Assembly (NCBI GenBank): GCA_964655525.1
Contig: CAZZNE010000010.1
Coordinates: 43,539-107,538 of the forward strand
DNA: 64,000 bases
Direction: 5' to 3'
Origin: DLAJ01 sp964655525
GTDB taxonomy: Bacteria; Bacillota; Clostridia; Lachnospirales; Lachnospiraceae
The notes beneath the pieces were generated by a model. It did not search any database. It had not been told where the DNA came from and saw nothing but the letters and a program-made list of their open reading frames with translations. Positions 40,937 to 49,999 of the stretch are shown one piece after another. The position numbers were made by a program, and so were the translations under genes. Positions within the stretch are counted from its first letter, which is position 1, and each line of letters starts with the position of its first letter.

Positions 40937-41599
40937 ATGAGTTTTTTTAGTCCGGAGGGTAGTCTTTACCGCTTTATTTCCCGCTTTTGGGATATGGTTA
41001 AGCTGAGTGTACTGTGGCTGGTATTCAGTATTCCGATCATCACGGTCGGAGCGTCAACGATTGCGGTGTTTTCCGTTACGATGAAGATGATCGATGAGTC
41101 TGAGGGTTATGTGGCGCGTCAGTTTGTAAAGGCATTCAGAGCAAACCTGAGAAACGGGATTCCGCTTGGGTGTCTGTTTATCGTGTGCATGGAGATTGTC
41201 AACTTTGACTTTCAGATGTTTCAGAGAGATGAGACAAATCCAATGATGCCGTTGATCTTCGGTATTATTGCGCTGTTTGTTTTTATGATGGGTTTTGTCT
41301 ATGCGTTTCCGCTCTCTGCCCGTTATGAGAATACGCTGTTTCGGACGATTAAGAATTCCGCGGACATTGCAACGCGCTATTTTGTGCGGACATTGAGCTT
41401 GTTTTTTATCCTGTTTGTGGAGGTCGTGCTGATCTTTTTTAACTGGACAACGATATTTATCGGTGTGCTGATCGGTCCGGCATGCATTTGTCTTACGATC
41501 TCAGGATATGCGGTTCCGTTCTTTCGTGAGATTGAGAAAGAGGAGGGCGCCGTGACCTATAAGCAGACGGAGAAAGAGGAGGATTCCGAGGGACAGTAA
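40937..41599 (+). CDS. DUF624 (YesL-like) membrane protein
   Basis: 220 residues from ATG 40937, six nt after GTGGAGGA. It begins MSFFSPEGSLYRFISRFWDM, then VKLSVLWLVFSIPIITVGAS, the typical DUF624 opening, and has about five membrane helices (PLGCLFIVCMEIVNF, MPLIFGIIALFVFMMGFVYA, LSLFFILFVEVVLIFF and a last one). The tail is acidic. DUF624 proteins accompany YesM/YesN and LplBC-type transporters; their role is unknown, maybe in signalling or transport regulation. It is the last gene of the rightward transport unit and is convergent with the regulator gene. Confidence 0.9.
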   Translation: MSFFSPEGSLYRFISRFWDMVKLSVLWLVFSIPIITVGASTIAVFSVTMKMIDESEGYVARQFVKAFRANLRNGIPLGCLFIVCMEIVNFDFQMFQRDETNPMMPLIFGIIALFVFMMGFVYAFPLSARYENTLFRTIKNSADIATRYFVRTLSLFFILFVEVVLIFFNWTTIFIGVLIGPACICLTISGYAVPFFREIEKEEGAVTYKQTEKEEDSEGQ

Positions 41600-41664
41600 G
41601 AACGAAAATGAACCGGTTATGACCCCCGCGTGCAATGAGCCGATGGTCGCACTTGAAAAGCGTG

Positions 41665-43215
41665 TTACTCGGCGCCCATCTGCTTTCGGAATTCAGCGGG
41701 ACTGATTCCCACATATTTTTTGAATTTCTTGTGAAAGTAATCCACATTTTTATAGCCGACCTGTTCAGCAATTTCGTAGACCTTCAGCCGGTTTTCCAAA
41801 AGCAGCTCTTTCGAGCGCTCAATGCGCATATGATCCACATACGAATTGAAGCTTTCTCCGACAGTCTTATTAAAGATTTTGCCGAGGTAGGCGCTGTTGT
41901 ACCCAAACAGCGGCGCAATCGTTTCCAACTTGATATTCGTCTTATAGTTATGATCAATATAATAAAGAATATCGTCTAAGACACTGTCCCGCGAAGAATT
42001 TCCAATGGCATTCATGATCATTTCAAACTGTTCCGAAAAGAAAATCATAATTTCATAGAGATAATACTTCTTGTTGATAAAATCGAGAGCGGTCGAATTG
42101 GTCGGAAACGGGATTGCCATTGTGTTGTAAATGTGATTCATTTTTTCTTTGATCTGTAAATAAAGGTCGGAGAGAAACAGTCTGACCTCATCGATATCGT
42201 TGCGGACCTGATACAGATAAAGTTCCAGCTGATAAAGGGTTTCCGCCACTTTTTTCCGGTTAAATGTCTGCAGGAAGTCGATGAGCAGTCCGCAGAATTC
42301 ATTTAACTTGTCGTTACAAAGCTCCTGATCAATGGCTTCCACATGAGGAAGCTCCTCGAAGCCTAATGTATGCTGTCCTTGTGCGCAGAAAAAACGACGG
42401 CTGAGCAGGGTGATGGCGTCAAGATACGATTCGTTGATACTCATAAGGTCGTGTACCGGACGCCCGTAAGCGATAAACAGCGAGTCTAACGGCGAATCCT
42501 TCTGAGGGGGGGTGCTTTCGTAATGTTCTATAAAGTCCTGAAAACGCTTGAGAGCGGAAATACCCTTTAAGAGGACCACGTTTTTTTGGTCTTCCTCAAA
42601 ATACTCAAAAAAGTGACTGTCCTGATTGGTGACCTTTAGTAACTCGGCAAAGCTATAGGTAACACTGCCCCGCTCAATACTGAAATTTTCATAGGTGACG
42701 ATCTGATAGACATCGGCGTTCATGGAAAAAGTTTCTATGCGGATGTCGTCCGGCAATGCGCAGCCGGTTACAAGATCGTGCAGAAGAACATTACGCGCCC
42801 GCGTTTTCAACCGCTCTAAAGCATCGGTCTGATCCGCATCCATTGCAAGCTGTTCCCTAATATTTTCAATTGCGGAAGTAAGTTCGTCCTCATCGATCGG
42901 CTTCGTCAGATAAAAGTTTACCCCGTTTCTGATCGCGTCCTGCGCATAGGTGAAATCGGAAAAGCCGCTTAGGATGATGATCTTACCCTTGAAATCCTGC
43001 GCCCGCAGCGCATGAACGACGTCAAGACCGCTCATTTTGGGCATTTTAATGTCAAGCAGCACCAGGTCGGGCTTTAAGTCGAGGATTCCATGCAGCGCAT
43101 CTTCCCCGGTTCCGGCTTCGCCCACGCAGGTAAAACCCATCTCGTTCCAATCAATTATGCACTTCAAGCCGTTTCGAATGGCAAGCTCATCATCCGCAAT
43201 GAAAAAAGTATGCAT
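41665..43215 (-). CDS. YesN-like response regulator with AraC-type DNA-binding domain
   Basis: A 516-residue protein. The receiver domain (about 1-125) has FIADDELAIRNGLKCIIDW, the phospho-acceptor Asp in LVLLDIKMPKMSGLDVV, and the Lys in NFYLTKPIDEDEL. A long middle region of about 280 residues contains predicted helices. The C-terminal AraC domain (about 410-516) reads IAPLFGYNSAYLGKIFNKTV and IAEQVGYKNVDYFHKKFKKY. It is the likely partner of the YesM kinase at 32427. It is followed 8 nt downstream on the minus strand from the GH29 gene and is convergent with the DUF624 gene. It probably activates the two carbohydrate units. Confidence 0.94.
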   Translation of the reverse strand: MHTFFIADDELAIRNGLKCIIDWNEMGFTCVGEAGTGEDALHGILDLKPDLVLLDIKMPKMSGLDVVHALRAQDFKGKIIILSGFSDFTYAQDAIRNGVNFYLTKPIDEDELTSAIENIREQLAMDADQTDALERLKTRARNVLLHDLVTGCALPDDIRIETFSMNADVYQIVTYENFSIERGSVTYSFAELLKVTNQDSHFFEYFEEDQKNVVLLKGISALKRFQDFIEHYESTPPQKDSPLDSLFIAYGRPVHDLMSINESYLDAITLLSRRFFCAQGQHTLGFEELPHVEAIDQELCNDKLNEFCGLLIDFLQTFNRKKVAETLYQLELYLYQVRNDIDEVRLFLSDLYLQIKEKMNHIYNTMAIPFPTNSTALDFINKKYYLYEIMIFFSEQFEMIMNAIGNSSRDSVLDDILYYIDHNYKTNIKLETIAPLFGYNSAYLGKIFNKTVGESFNSYVDHMRIERSKELLLENRLKVYEIAEQVGYKNVDYFHKKFKKYVGISPAEFRKQMGAE

Positions 43216-43223
43216 GATCTACC

Positions 43224-44699
43224 TCATAACATTTTAATCCTGATCACGACAGGAAGCTCACTTTTTACGCTTGTCGTGGTAAAGTGCAGACCCTCGCTGT
43301 CCTTTGTCCAATGGATTTTTTCCTCAAATCCGAGCACGGATACATCCTCGATCAAGCCATGGAAGAGCGGCTTATTCTGGTCGCTGCTGTCGGCAAGCGA
43401 TCGAATGGTAACGCTGCCATCCTCCGGATACTTCATGCAGGTGGCATAAAGATACCCGTCCCCGACGGTGAAACGGAAATCCTCACTTGTATAGCGGCTG
43501 CCGGAGGAATCACAGAACTGACCGGAAACCTCCGTTGTCGGTCCCTCCTCTGAGAAACGCCATACATGCGTATTGTATATGGCGTCTCCGTTCGTAGTAA
43601 GCCATGCACCGATCTCTTTTAGGATGGTTGTATCCTGTTCAGGAATGCTACCGTCCGCCTTCGGACCGACGTTTAAGAGGAGATTTCCGTTTTTGCTCAC
43701 AACATCGATCAGGTAACAGATAATATCCTGAGTTGTCTTATAATTCAGATTGGTCGTGTAGCACCACGAATTATGTGCAATGGCGGTGTCCGTCTGCCAG
43801 TGATAGGGCTTGGCGTCGGCGAATTTACCGCGTTCCACATCGACAATGCCGCTGCCGAACATCATCGCATCATGCTTATAGCAGATGCCGACCGGAGTAC
43901 CCCATTCTTCGCCGCGGTTATAGTAATATGCGGCAAGCTTCTTTAAGTAAGGCTTCCATGAAACATGCTGTACCCACCAGTCAAAATATAAAATAGCAGG
44001 GTGGTATTTATCAATCAGCTCGGCCGTGCGCACAAGCCAGTCCTCTAAATATTCCCGGGTCGGGATCGGCGTATCAGTCAGACTTGACTGGTCCGGCTGC
44101 TTTTGAATAGAGGGCCAGTAAAAATCGCCGCGTTTGAGTGGCTCCTTAATATCCGAATCAAAATCCTTGCCGTTTCCCATAAACCAAAGATGCTCCGCGC
44201 GGTGGGATGATGTGGCAAATGTGATACCCCGGCGCGTAAGCGCATCCCGCAGCTCACCCACACAATCCCGTTTCGGTCCCATCTTCACGGAAGTAAACTC
44301 GGAAAGCTCGCTGTCATACATCTGAAAACCGTCATGATGCTCGGCGACAGGAACGACATATTTTGCACCCGCTTCCTCAAAAAGAGCCGCCCATTTGTCC
44401 GGATCATAATTTGGCGCGGTAAACAGGGGGATAAAATCTTTGTAGCCGAAATCCTTATGCGGACCATAGGTTTTGATATGGTGCTCAAATTCTTCGGTTC
44501 CCTGTATGTACATATTGCGGGAATACCATTCGTTATTAAAAGCGGGAACGCTGTAAAGCCCCCAATGAATAAAGATACCGAATTTGGCGTTTTCAAACCA
44601 TTCCGGCATTTTGAACCGTGACAGAGAACTCCAGTCGTCCTTGTACGGCCCCTGTGCAATGACCTGCTCAATCTGTGCGAGATATTCTTCGTGTGTCAT
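43224..44699 (-). CDS. Alpha-L-fucosidase, glycoside hydrolase family 29
   Basis: A 491-residue protein. It begins with EWFENAKFGIFIHWGLYSVP and NEWYSRNMY, the GH29 opening. YVVPVAEHHDGFQMYDS follows, then the nucleophile in ILYFDWWVQ (Asp240), and GNLLLNVGPKADGSIPEQD. The C-terminal beta domain is complete. It releases alpha-linked fucose. No signal peptide is seen, so it acts inside the cell on imported oligosaccharides. It lies between the regulator and the second binding protein on the minus strand and probably shares their transcript. Start at 44699 follows a GGAGG on the minus strand (GATTAAGTATGACAC context, GGAGGATTAAGT). Confidence 0.94.
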   Translation of the reverse strand: MTHEEYLAQIEQVIAQGPYKDDWSSLSRFKMPEWFENAKFGIFIHWGLYSVPAFNNEWYSRNMYIQGTEEFEHHIKTYGPHKDFGYKDFIPLFTAPNYDPDKWAALFEEAGAKYVVPVAEHHDGFQMYDSELSEFTSVKMGPKRDCVGELRDALTRRGITFATSSHRAEHLWFMGNGKDFDSDIKEPLKRGDFYWPSIQKQPDQSSLTDTPIPTREYLEDWLVRTAELIDKYHPAILYFDWWVQHVSWKPYLKKLAAYYYNRGEEWGTPVGICYKHDAMMFGSGIVDVERGKFADAKPYHWQTDTAIAHNSWCYTTNLNYKTTQDIICYLIDVVSKNGNLLLNVGPKADGSIPEQDTTILKEIGAWLTTNGDAIYNTHVWRFSEEGPTTEVSGQFCDSSGSRYTSEDFRFTVGDGYLYATCMKYPEDGSVTIRSLADSSDQNKPLFHGLIEDVSVLGFEEKIHWTKDSEGLHFTTTSVKSELPVVIRIKML

Positions 44700-44713
44700 A
44701 CTTAATCCTCCAT

Positions 44714-46540
44714 TTAAGGGATATCTGATGTTTCGATTAATACGTTTTGACGTGCCTCATTCTGCGCGATAGCGCCGGCAAGATCGAAGGCAAGAATCTT
44801 TTCATAGTCAAGCGCGCTAAGCCGGGCGCGCATCTCTTCATGATAACGGTAAAATGTCTCTTCATTCTCTGCAAAAACCATGCGCCATGAATAATCCGTA
44901 ATGACAGAACGGCATTGATTGCGGATGATGTAAAGCTCGTTAGATTCTTCCTCGGCGACATAATCTGCGCCGGGCGCGAGAAGGAGCATATCATGCGTTG
45001 AAAGATACGTTAAAGCATTCGTACTGCCGGTATACGCCTGCCAGTCAAGGACCAGCGGCGTGGAGGAAATCGGTTCCTGAAAGGATGGCCAAAGCTGATA
45101 ACAGTATGGATAACCGTCCGGAGAAAGCTCCGTCGGTGCGACCGCCTTATAATTGAGCGCGGAGATACCGTCAGCCCAAGTGCCGCCGCCCCATTCTTCA
45201 GGAACCGGTGTGTTCTGATCATTAAACGCGGTTATTCCGAACTCGGTCAAAACAGGATTGCCGTCCGCGTCCAGCTCCCATGTAAGCCCCTGCGGTCCGG
45301 CAGCGGCGTTGCTGACCTGTGCGCTGTTGACCATGATCCCTTCCGGGGAGTAGAGCCAGTCAATGAAGGCGGCGAGCCGTTCGGGGTCCTTGGTGTTTCT
45401 TCCGATACAGATCACGGTTTTCTGATTGCCGTAAGGCTGGCAGCCGTAACTGAAAATCGTCATATCGTCGATCGGCACAAGCATATATCCGCGCCCTGCC
45501 GCGCCGTTTTCAACCGTGTTATATGCCGACTGGCACTGCCACGGCCAACAGGAGTACAAAATGGAGCCGTTCGCATATTTGTCAAAAACATCGTCGTAAT
45601 TCTGTATCGAGGAATCCGGATCGACGAGACCGAGCTGATTTGCGTCAAAATAAAATTTCAGAACGCGGGTATAGATTGAGTCCGGGTCTGTCAAATCCTG
45701 AAAATCGGATCCATCTGCCTTTGCAAGCACAAAGCCGAATTCATCGTAGCCATAATAACAGCAGGGCTGCTTGACGGCGTTCATCATATTGCCGTCCCAA
45801 TTCTTAAAAAAAGAAAAGGCGTAGGTGGGGGTACCGTCCTCCGTCTCCGGATAAAGTGCCTGCATATCTTGAAGGACGGGCAGAAGATCCTCAAGCGTAT
45901 GTATGGCAGGATAACCCAGAGCAGCGTACAGATCCCAGCGTACATACGGTCCAAATGTCGGATTGAGCGCATCGCTCGGCGTATCGGCGGAAAACGATGA
46001 TATTTCGGAAGGGATCGCATATAGCCCGCTGCCGGGAAGCTTGTCATTCAGTGAGCTGATCGCGGCGTCGTAGCGCATGATCTGCCTGTCCTGCAGGTAC
46101 GCCGACATGTCTAGAATAAGGTCGGAGTCAACAAGCTCCTGTAATTGTCCTTTTTCTCCTGAAGTAATGATCAGATCGCCGAGATTACCTGCCGCGCAGC
46201 GCGTCGCATAAAGCGTATCCTCGCCGCCCGTCACGTTCGGGGCAATAATATTGAGCTCCATATTAAACTTATCACGGACGATCTTGGCGAACCATCCCGA
46301 TTGAATTCCCTGAAAATTGGCAAGGCAGTCAAAAACATCCACTACGATAAATTCCTCATAGGGGCATGCAGCGGGATCGGTTTTGGCACGACCGCAGCCG
46401 CCAAGCATCGGCATGAGCAGGGTGAAGCAGAAAACTGCCGCCGTCAGTCTTGCGCGCGCGGTGTATCCCGTATCACGAGAAAAAAGCCGCCGCGCGGAGC
46501 GCTTATTTTTTTGAAAAAAAGGTCTCATAGGAAGTTTCAT
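44714..46540 (-). CDS. Second substrate-binding lipoprotein, paralogue of the 39060 product
   Basis: 608 residues from ATG 46540, chosen because CGAGG lies about 10 nt upstream; ATG 46561 is in frame. A basic N terminus is followed by LTAAVFCFTLLMPMLGGC with lipobox LGGC. It shares motifs with the 39060 product in the same order: CLANFQGIQSGWFAKIV, AGNLGDLIITSGE, WDLYAALGYPAIHTLEDL, PQGLTWELDADGNPVLTEFG and YTGSTNALTYL. It has no permeases of its own next to it, so it may feed the same transporter with another ligand or serve as a sensor for YesM. It precedes the GH29 gene by 14 nt. Confidence 0.9.
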   Translation of the reverse strand: MKLPMRPFFQKNKRSARRLFSRDTGYTARARLTAAVFCFTLLMPMLGGCGRAKTDPAACPYEEFIVVDVFDCLANFQGIQSGWFAKIVRDKFNMELNIIAPNVTGGEDTLYATRCAAGNLGDLIITSGEKGQLQELVDSDLILDMSAYLQDRQIMRYDAAISSLNDKLPGSGLYAIPSEISSFSADTPSDALNPTFGPYVRWDLYAALGYPAIHTLEDLLPVLQDMQALYPETEDGTPTYAFSFFKNWDGNMMNAVKQPCCYYGYDEFGFVLAKADGSDFQDLTDPDSIYTRVLKFYFDANQLGLVDPDSSIQNYDDVFDKYANGSILYSCWPWQCQSAYNTVENGAAGRGYMLVPIDDMTIFSYGCQPYGNQKTVICIGRNTKDPERLAAFIDWLYSPEGIMVNSAQVSNAAAGPQGLTWELDADGNPVLTEFGITAFNDQNTPVPEEWGGGTWADGISALNYKAVAPTELSPDGYPYCYQLWPSFQEPISSTPLVLDWQAYTGSTNALTYLSTHDMLLLAPGADYVAEEESNELYIIRNQCRSVITDYSWRMVFAENEETFYRYHEEMRARLSALDYEKILAFDLAGAIAQNEARQNVLIETSDIP

Positions 46541-46569
46541 ATCATGTGAACCTCGTAGCATTCTGTATC

Positions 46570-48258
46570 TTATCTATATCTGCGGCCGCTGCGCCGCCGT
46601 TTCGGTTTCCATTCAGAAGACGGGGGTGTCCTACGCTCCCATTGCGAATGAGAGTTCCGGTGGGATCGCCTGAAATTCAGCCCGACAGCGTCTGTCCGGA
46701 CGGGTTTATCAATGCGCGCACTCCGGTAAGCTCTGGTTCTGGTACGACCCCGTCTGCGCCTCTGTCCTTTATGACGGGAGGAAAAATAATAGCTTTTGAT
46801 ATAGGCGATCAGGTAAAGGAAAACGGCGACCACGACTGCGCCGATGACCAAAATGGCTAATACCCGTTTGATATTGACAAAAATGATCCGCGGCTCTTCC
46901 TGCGCTAATTCCGGTTCGGGAGTCGGCATCGGAATCGGAGACGGTGCGGTAACGACCTCCTCCTCCATCGTGGGCATATCCCTAAAACTGAACGGCGTCT
47001 CCTCAAATTGAAACGGTGCCGTCGTATCAAGTGCAATATCGATCGTCGCAGAGCCCACCGGCTGTCCGTGGTAAGAATAGGAAAGCACGGCGATGGTGTC
47101 CTCGCGGTCGGTATCATAGGTGAGTTCGCAGTCAAGCTCTGAGAATTCGATACTGACGGGAATAACGACATTATCATGTTGGTTGAGTGATAAAATCGCT
47201 TCTGACGAACCGAAGATGTCAATACTGGTCTCAAAGAAGTCTGTACTGTTAATGGAATACGTTGTTTCATTTTGGGCGACATTGACGGAGTGAAAGTTGC
47301 TGAAGCCATATTCAAACAGCGCGATGGTGTCTGCAAACTGATCAGGGGACTCTTCCTTGATGATGACGCAGATAAGACGCATGCCGTCACGCTCTGCACA
47401 GGATACTAAGGTCTGTCTGGCGCTGTCGGTGTAGCCGGTCTTGGAACCGACGAGATCTTCATATACATACCGGCTGCCGTAACGGTTGCCCTTGATCAGA
47501 CGGTTATGGCTGGACATGATGATTTCGTCCGGCTGTCTGTCGGAAGGATAGAGCGTGTAATATGGCGTGCATGCCATTTTACTTAACAACTCAGAGGAAA
47601 AAAATGCCCGCGCGATCAGCGCAAGATCATACGCGCAGGTATAATGCGCGTCGTCCGGAAGACCGCTGGGATTGACAAAATGGGAGTTGACACAGCCGAG
47701 TTCGGCAGCGCGCGCATTCATCATTTCGGCAAAATCAGCCATGGATCCGGCAATATGCTCCGCAACGCCGTTTGCAACCTCATTGGCGCTTGCGACCAGC
47801 ACGGCGTAAAGAGCCTGCTCCATCGGAAGCGCTTCCCTTTCGTCCATGCCGATGTTCGAGCCGCCACGCGGCACGGAAAACACGGCCTCATGAGACATTA
47901 CGACAATCTCGTTCATGGCGCTCTGTTCCACGGCGATCAGTGCGGTCAGGAGCTTTGTCGTGCTTGCGGGATAACCGGGATCATAAATATTTTTGGCATA
48001 AAGGATCGTTCCGGTATCGGCATCCATTAATATAGCGGAATACGCACCGATCTCCGGACCTTTCGGCCAGCCGACAATCTCGTTTGTCTGCACGGGAAGC
48101 AGCTTGCGCGCTTCGGCTTCCGCTTCATAATCGACCGGCTCCGCCGATGCAGTAAACGGCGTGGCAAGGAAGAAACAAACGCATAGAATACCGAAGAGCC
48201 ATTTTTTATAAAAAGGAACGCCGCTTACTGCGGCTGTCGTATCGAAAAAAACGTGCAT
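46570..48258 (-). CDS. D-alanyl-D-alanine carboxypeptidase (PBP5/DacF type) with Arg-rich tail
   Basis: 562 residues from ATG 48258, supported by GGAG 8 nt upstream; a TTG at 48279 is in frame. The signal peptide is KKWLFGILCVCFFLATPFTA. Peptidase S11 motifs are SxxK in YPASTTKLLTALIAVEQS, SxN in VASANEVANGVAEHIAG and KTG in DLVGSKTGYTDSARQ. A beta-rich C-terminal domain and a Pro/Glu spacer lead to a helix VLAILVIGAVVVAVFLYLIA, followed by about 66 residues with about 21 Arg (for example HKGQRRRRGRTRTRAYR). It trims the terminal D-Ala of peptidoglycan stem peptides. The basic tail after the anchor should lie in the cytoplasm and is not part of normal DacF. Confidence 0.93.
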   Translation of the reverse strand: MHVFFDTTAAVSGVPFYKKWLFGILCVCFFLATPFTASAEPVDYEAEAEARKLLPVQTNEIVGWPKGPEIGAYSAILMDADTGTILYAKNIYDPGYPASTTKLLTALIAVEQSAMNEIVVMSHEAVFSVPRGGSNIGMDEREALPMEQALYAVLVASANEVANGVAEHIAGSMADFAEMMNARAAELGCVNSHFVNPSGLPDDAHYTCAYDLALIARAFFSSELLSKMACTPYYTLYPSDRQPDEIIMSSHNRLIKGNRYGSRYVYEDLVGSKTGYTDSARQTLVSCAERDGMRLICVIIKEESPDQFADTIALFEYGFSNFHSVNVAQNETTYSINSTDFFETSIDIFGSSEAILSLNQHDNVVIPVSIEFSELDCELTYDTDREDTIAVLSYSYHGQPVGSATIDIALDTTAPFQFEETPFSFRDMPTMEEEVVTAPSPIPMPTPEPELAQEEPRIIFVNIKRVLAILVIGAVVVAVFLYLIAYIKSYYFSSRHKGQRRRRGRTRTRAYRSARIDKPVRTDAVGLNFRRSHRNSHSQWERRTPPSSEWKPKRRRSGRRYR

Positions 48259-48423
48259 GGGAACCGCTCCGTCAGTCAAAATAAGTTTAACTAAAAATAT
48301 GATACACTATTTTACCCCAAAACCAAAGAAAAATTGTCCAAAATTTGCAAAATTTTTCAGGTCTTCTGATATTATGCTTTTTATTTGTACAAAAAAGGTG
48401 TAGAATACAAACGGATTTCTTTT

Positions 48424-48452
48424 AGGGAAACGCTTTCATCAGTGTTTCCTTA
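48424..48452 (+). repeat. Short palindromic element in the trmB leader
   Basis: GGAAAC (48426-48431) pairs with GTTTCC (48444-48449). The whole element reads AGGgAAACGCT, then ATCAGTGTTTCCTTA. It is closely similar to 51643-51673, upstream of mrpC. Confidence 0.4.
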
Positions 48453-48483
48453 GATAACAATTCGATGAAGAAAGGATGTTGCC

Positions 48484-49143
48484 GTGATGAGGCTTCGCAA
48501 TATTTCCGGTTCGCGCGATGTGATCGCTGAAAGTCCTTACGTTGTGCAGGAACCGCAGCAGTATCGGGGCAGATGGGCGGAGTTGTTCGGAAATCCGAAT
48601 CCGATTTTTATCGAGGTCGGGATGGGAAAGGGGCAGTTCCTTCATACGCTTGCCGCGAGGAATCCCGAAAACAATTATGTCGGTATAGAGAAGTATTCGT
48701 CAGTGCTGCTGCGCGCCATTCAGAAAATGGAGGCGGAGGAGCTGCCGAATCTAAAGCTGCTGCGAATGGAAGCGGAGGAGCTTACCGCCGTGTTCGGAAA
48801 AGGAGAAGCTGCGGGCATTTACCTGAATTTTTCCGACCCGTGGCCCAAAGACCGCCATGCGAAAAGGCGGCTCCCGTCTGCGGAGTTTCTTGCGCGCTAT
48901 GATGAGATCACGGCGGAGGGCGCAAAGATCGAGTTTAAGACCGATAACCGGGCGTTGTTTGATTTTGCCTTAGAGCAGCTTCCCCAGTCGGCGTGGAAGG
49001 CGGATGTGATCACGTATGATCTGCATGCGGATGAAACGCTGATGCAGGGCAATGTGATGACGGAGTACGAGGAAAAATTTTCCGCCGCGGGCAATCCGAT
49101 CTGTAAATATGTGCTCACGCGCAGACATAAAACCATCGGATAG
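48484..49143 (+). CDS. trmB: tRNA (guanine46-N7)-methyltransferase TrmB
   Basis: 219 residues from GTG 48484 or ATG 48487, both close behind AAAGGA (48471-48476). The SAM-binding motif is IFIEVGMGKGQFLHTLAARN, followed by NYVGIEKYSSVLLRAIQKM and the TrmB signature LNFSDPWPKDRHAKRRL. The C-terminal ends with IEFKTDNRALFDFALEQL and a YEEKFSAAGNPICKY region. It methylates G46 in the variable loop of tRNAs. It ends 11 nt before mrpE, so it may be co-transcribed with the antiporter operon, although the functions are unrelated. Confidence 0.95.
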   Translation: MMRLRNISGSRDVIAESPYVVQEPQQYRGRWAELFGNPNPIFIEVGMGKGQFLHTLAARNPENNYVGIEKYSSVLLRAIQKMEAEELPNLKLLRMEAEELTAVFGKGEAAGIYLNFSDPWPKDRHAKRRLPSAEFLARYDEITAEGAKIEFKTDNRALFDFALEQLPQSAWKADVITYDLHADETLMQGNVMTEYEEKFSAAGNPICKYVLTRRHKTIG

Positions 49144-49154
49144 GAGGAACGCGC

Positions 49155-49664
49155 ATGTTCGTGTTGTTTTATTTATTATGGATCATATTGAACGGACAGC
49201 TGACCGTAGAGATTGCGCTCATCGGTCTGCCGATCTCCGTTCTTGTTTATCTGTTTATCTGTAAGTTTATGGGATACCGCGCAAGCAGCGATCTGTTTCT
49301 TGCAAGGGTGCTCTGGAAGCTGATCCGATATCTGTTCGTACTGATCTGGGAAATTCTCAAGGCGAACATATTGACGATCGGAAAAGTCCTGCGATTCGGA
49401 AAAGAGGCGTCCCCTGCGATCGTGTCGTTCGACGTGACATTAAAAACAGAGGTTGGCAGGGCGCTTCTTGCGAATTCCATTACGCTTACTCCGGGAACGA
49501 TCACCGTTTCGCTAAGTGACAATCATTATGTGGTGCATTGTCTGGACAAGGCGTTCGGAGAGGGGCTGGATTCCTCTGTATTCGTGCGGCTGATCGCAGA
49601 TATGGAGCAGGATTATGAGCGGTTTATGTCAAAAAGAGCACGGAAGGGCGGCGAAGGAAAATGA
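49155..49664 (+). CDS. mrpE: Multisubunit cation/proton antiporter subunit E
   Basis: A 169-residue membrane protein with MrpE/MnhE features: LLWIILNGQLTVEIALIGLP, VLWKLIRYLFVLIWEILKAN, and a soluble part with VGRALLANSITLTPGTITVS and LSDNHYVVHCLD. The TPGT-like motif is conserved in the family. It begins the antiporter operon. The next gene overlaps by 4 bp. MrpE is a small subunit needed for assembly or activity of the Mrp complex. Start ATG 49155 has AGGAGGAACG upstream. Confidence 0.9.
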   Translation: MFVLFYLLWIILNGQLTVEIALIGLPISVLVYLFICKFMGYRASSDLFLARVLWKLIRYLFVLIWEILKANILTIGKVLRFGKEASPAIVSFDVTLKTEVGRALLANSITLTPGTITVSLSDNHYVVHCLDKAFGEGLDSSVFVRLIADMEQDYERFMSKRARKGGEGK

Positions 49665-49999
49665 ACGGGATGGTGAGCGGGCCGGAAGCGGCGTATCAAA
49701 TGTTATTTACACCAGTTCTGATCATACTGGCGGTCATGATTTTTTTATGCCTGATCCGGGCGATCTTAGGCCCCCGCGTATGCGACCGCGTTGTGGCGGT
49801 CAATATGATGGGAACGATTGTCATTGTGACGATCTCGGTGCTGGCGTTAAAGCTGGAGGCGGGATACCTTGCGGATATTGGCATGATCTATGCCGTCTTA
49901 AGCTTTTTGGCGGTCATCGTATTGACGAAGGTGTTTATGGGTATTTACCGGGAGCATAAAGAAAAAAATACGGGAGGAAAAGACAATGGCGACGCTTGA
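49661..49999 (+). CDS. mrpF: Multisubunit cation/proton antiporter subunit F
   Basis: A 112-residue, three-helix protein: LFTPVLIILAVMIFLCLIRA, VAVNMMGTIVIVTISVLAL and MIYAVLSFLAVIVLTKVFM. The ILGPRVCDRVVAVNMMGT segment is the MrpF signature, where family members read GPTxxDRVxAxN. It begins with ATG at 49661, overlapping mrpE by 4 bp, and its 3' end overlaps mrpG by 14 bp, indicating tight coupling. MrpF is an accessory subunit of the Na+/H+ antiporter, related in sequence to small subunits of energy-converting hydrogenases. Confidence 0.9.
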   Translation: MNGMVSGPEAAYQMLFTPVLIILAVMIFLCLIRAILGPRVCDRVVAVNMMGTIVIVTISVLALKLEAGYLADIGMIYAVLSFLAVIVLTKVFMGIYREHKEKNTGGKDNGDA

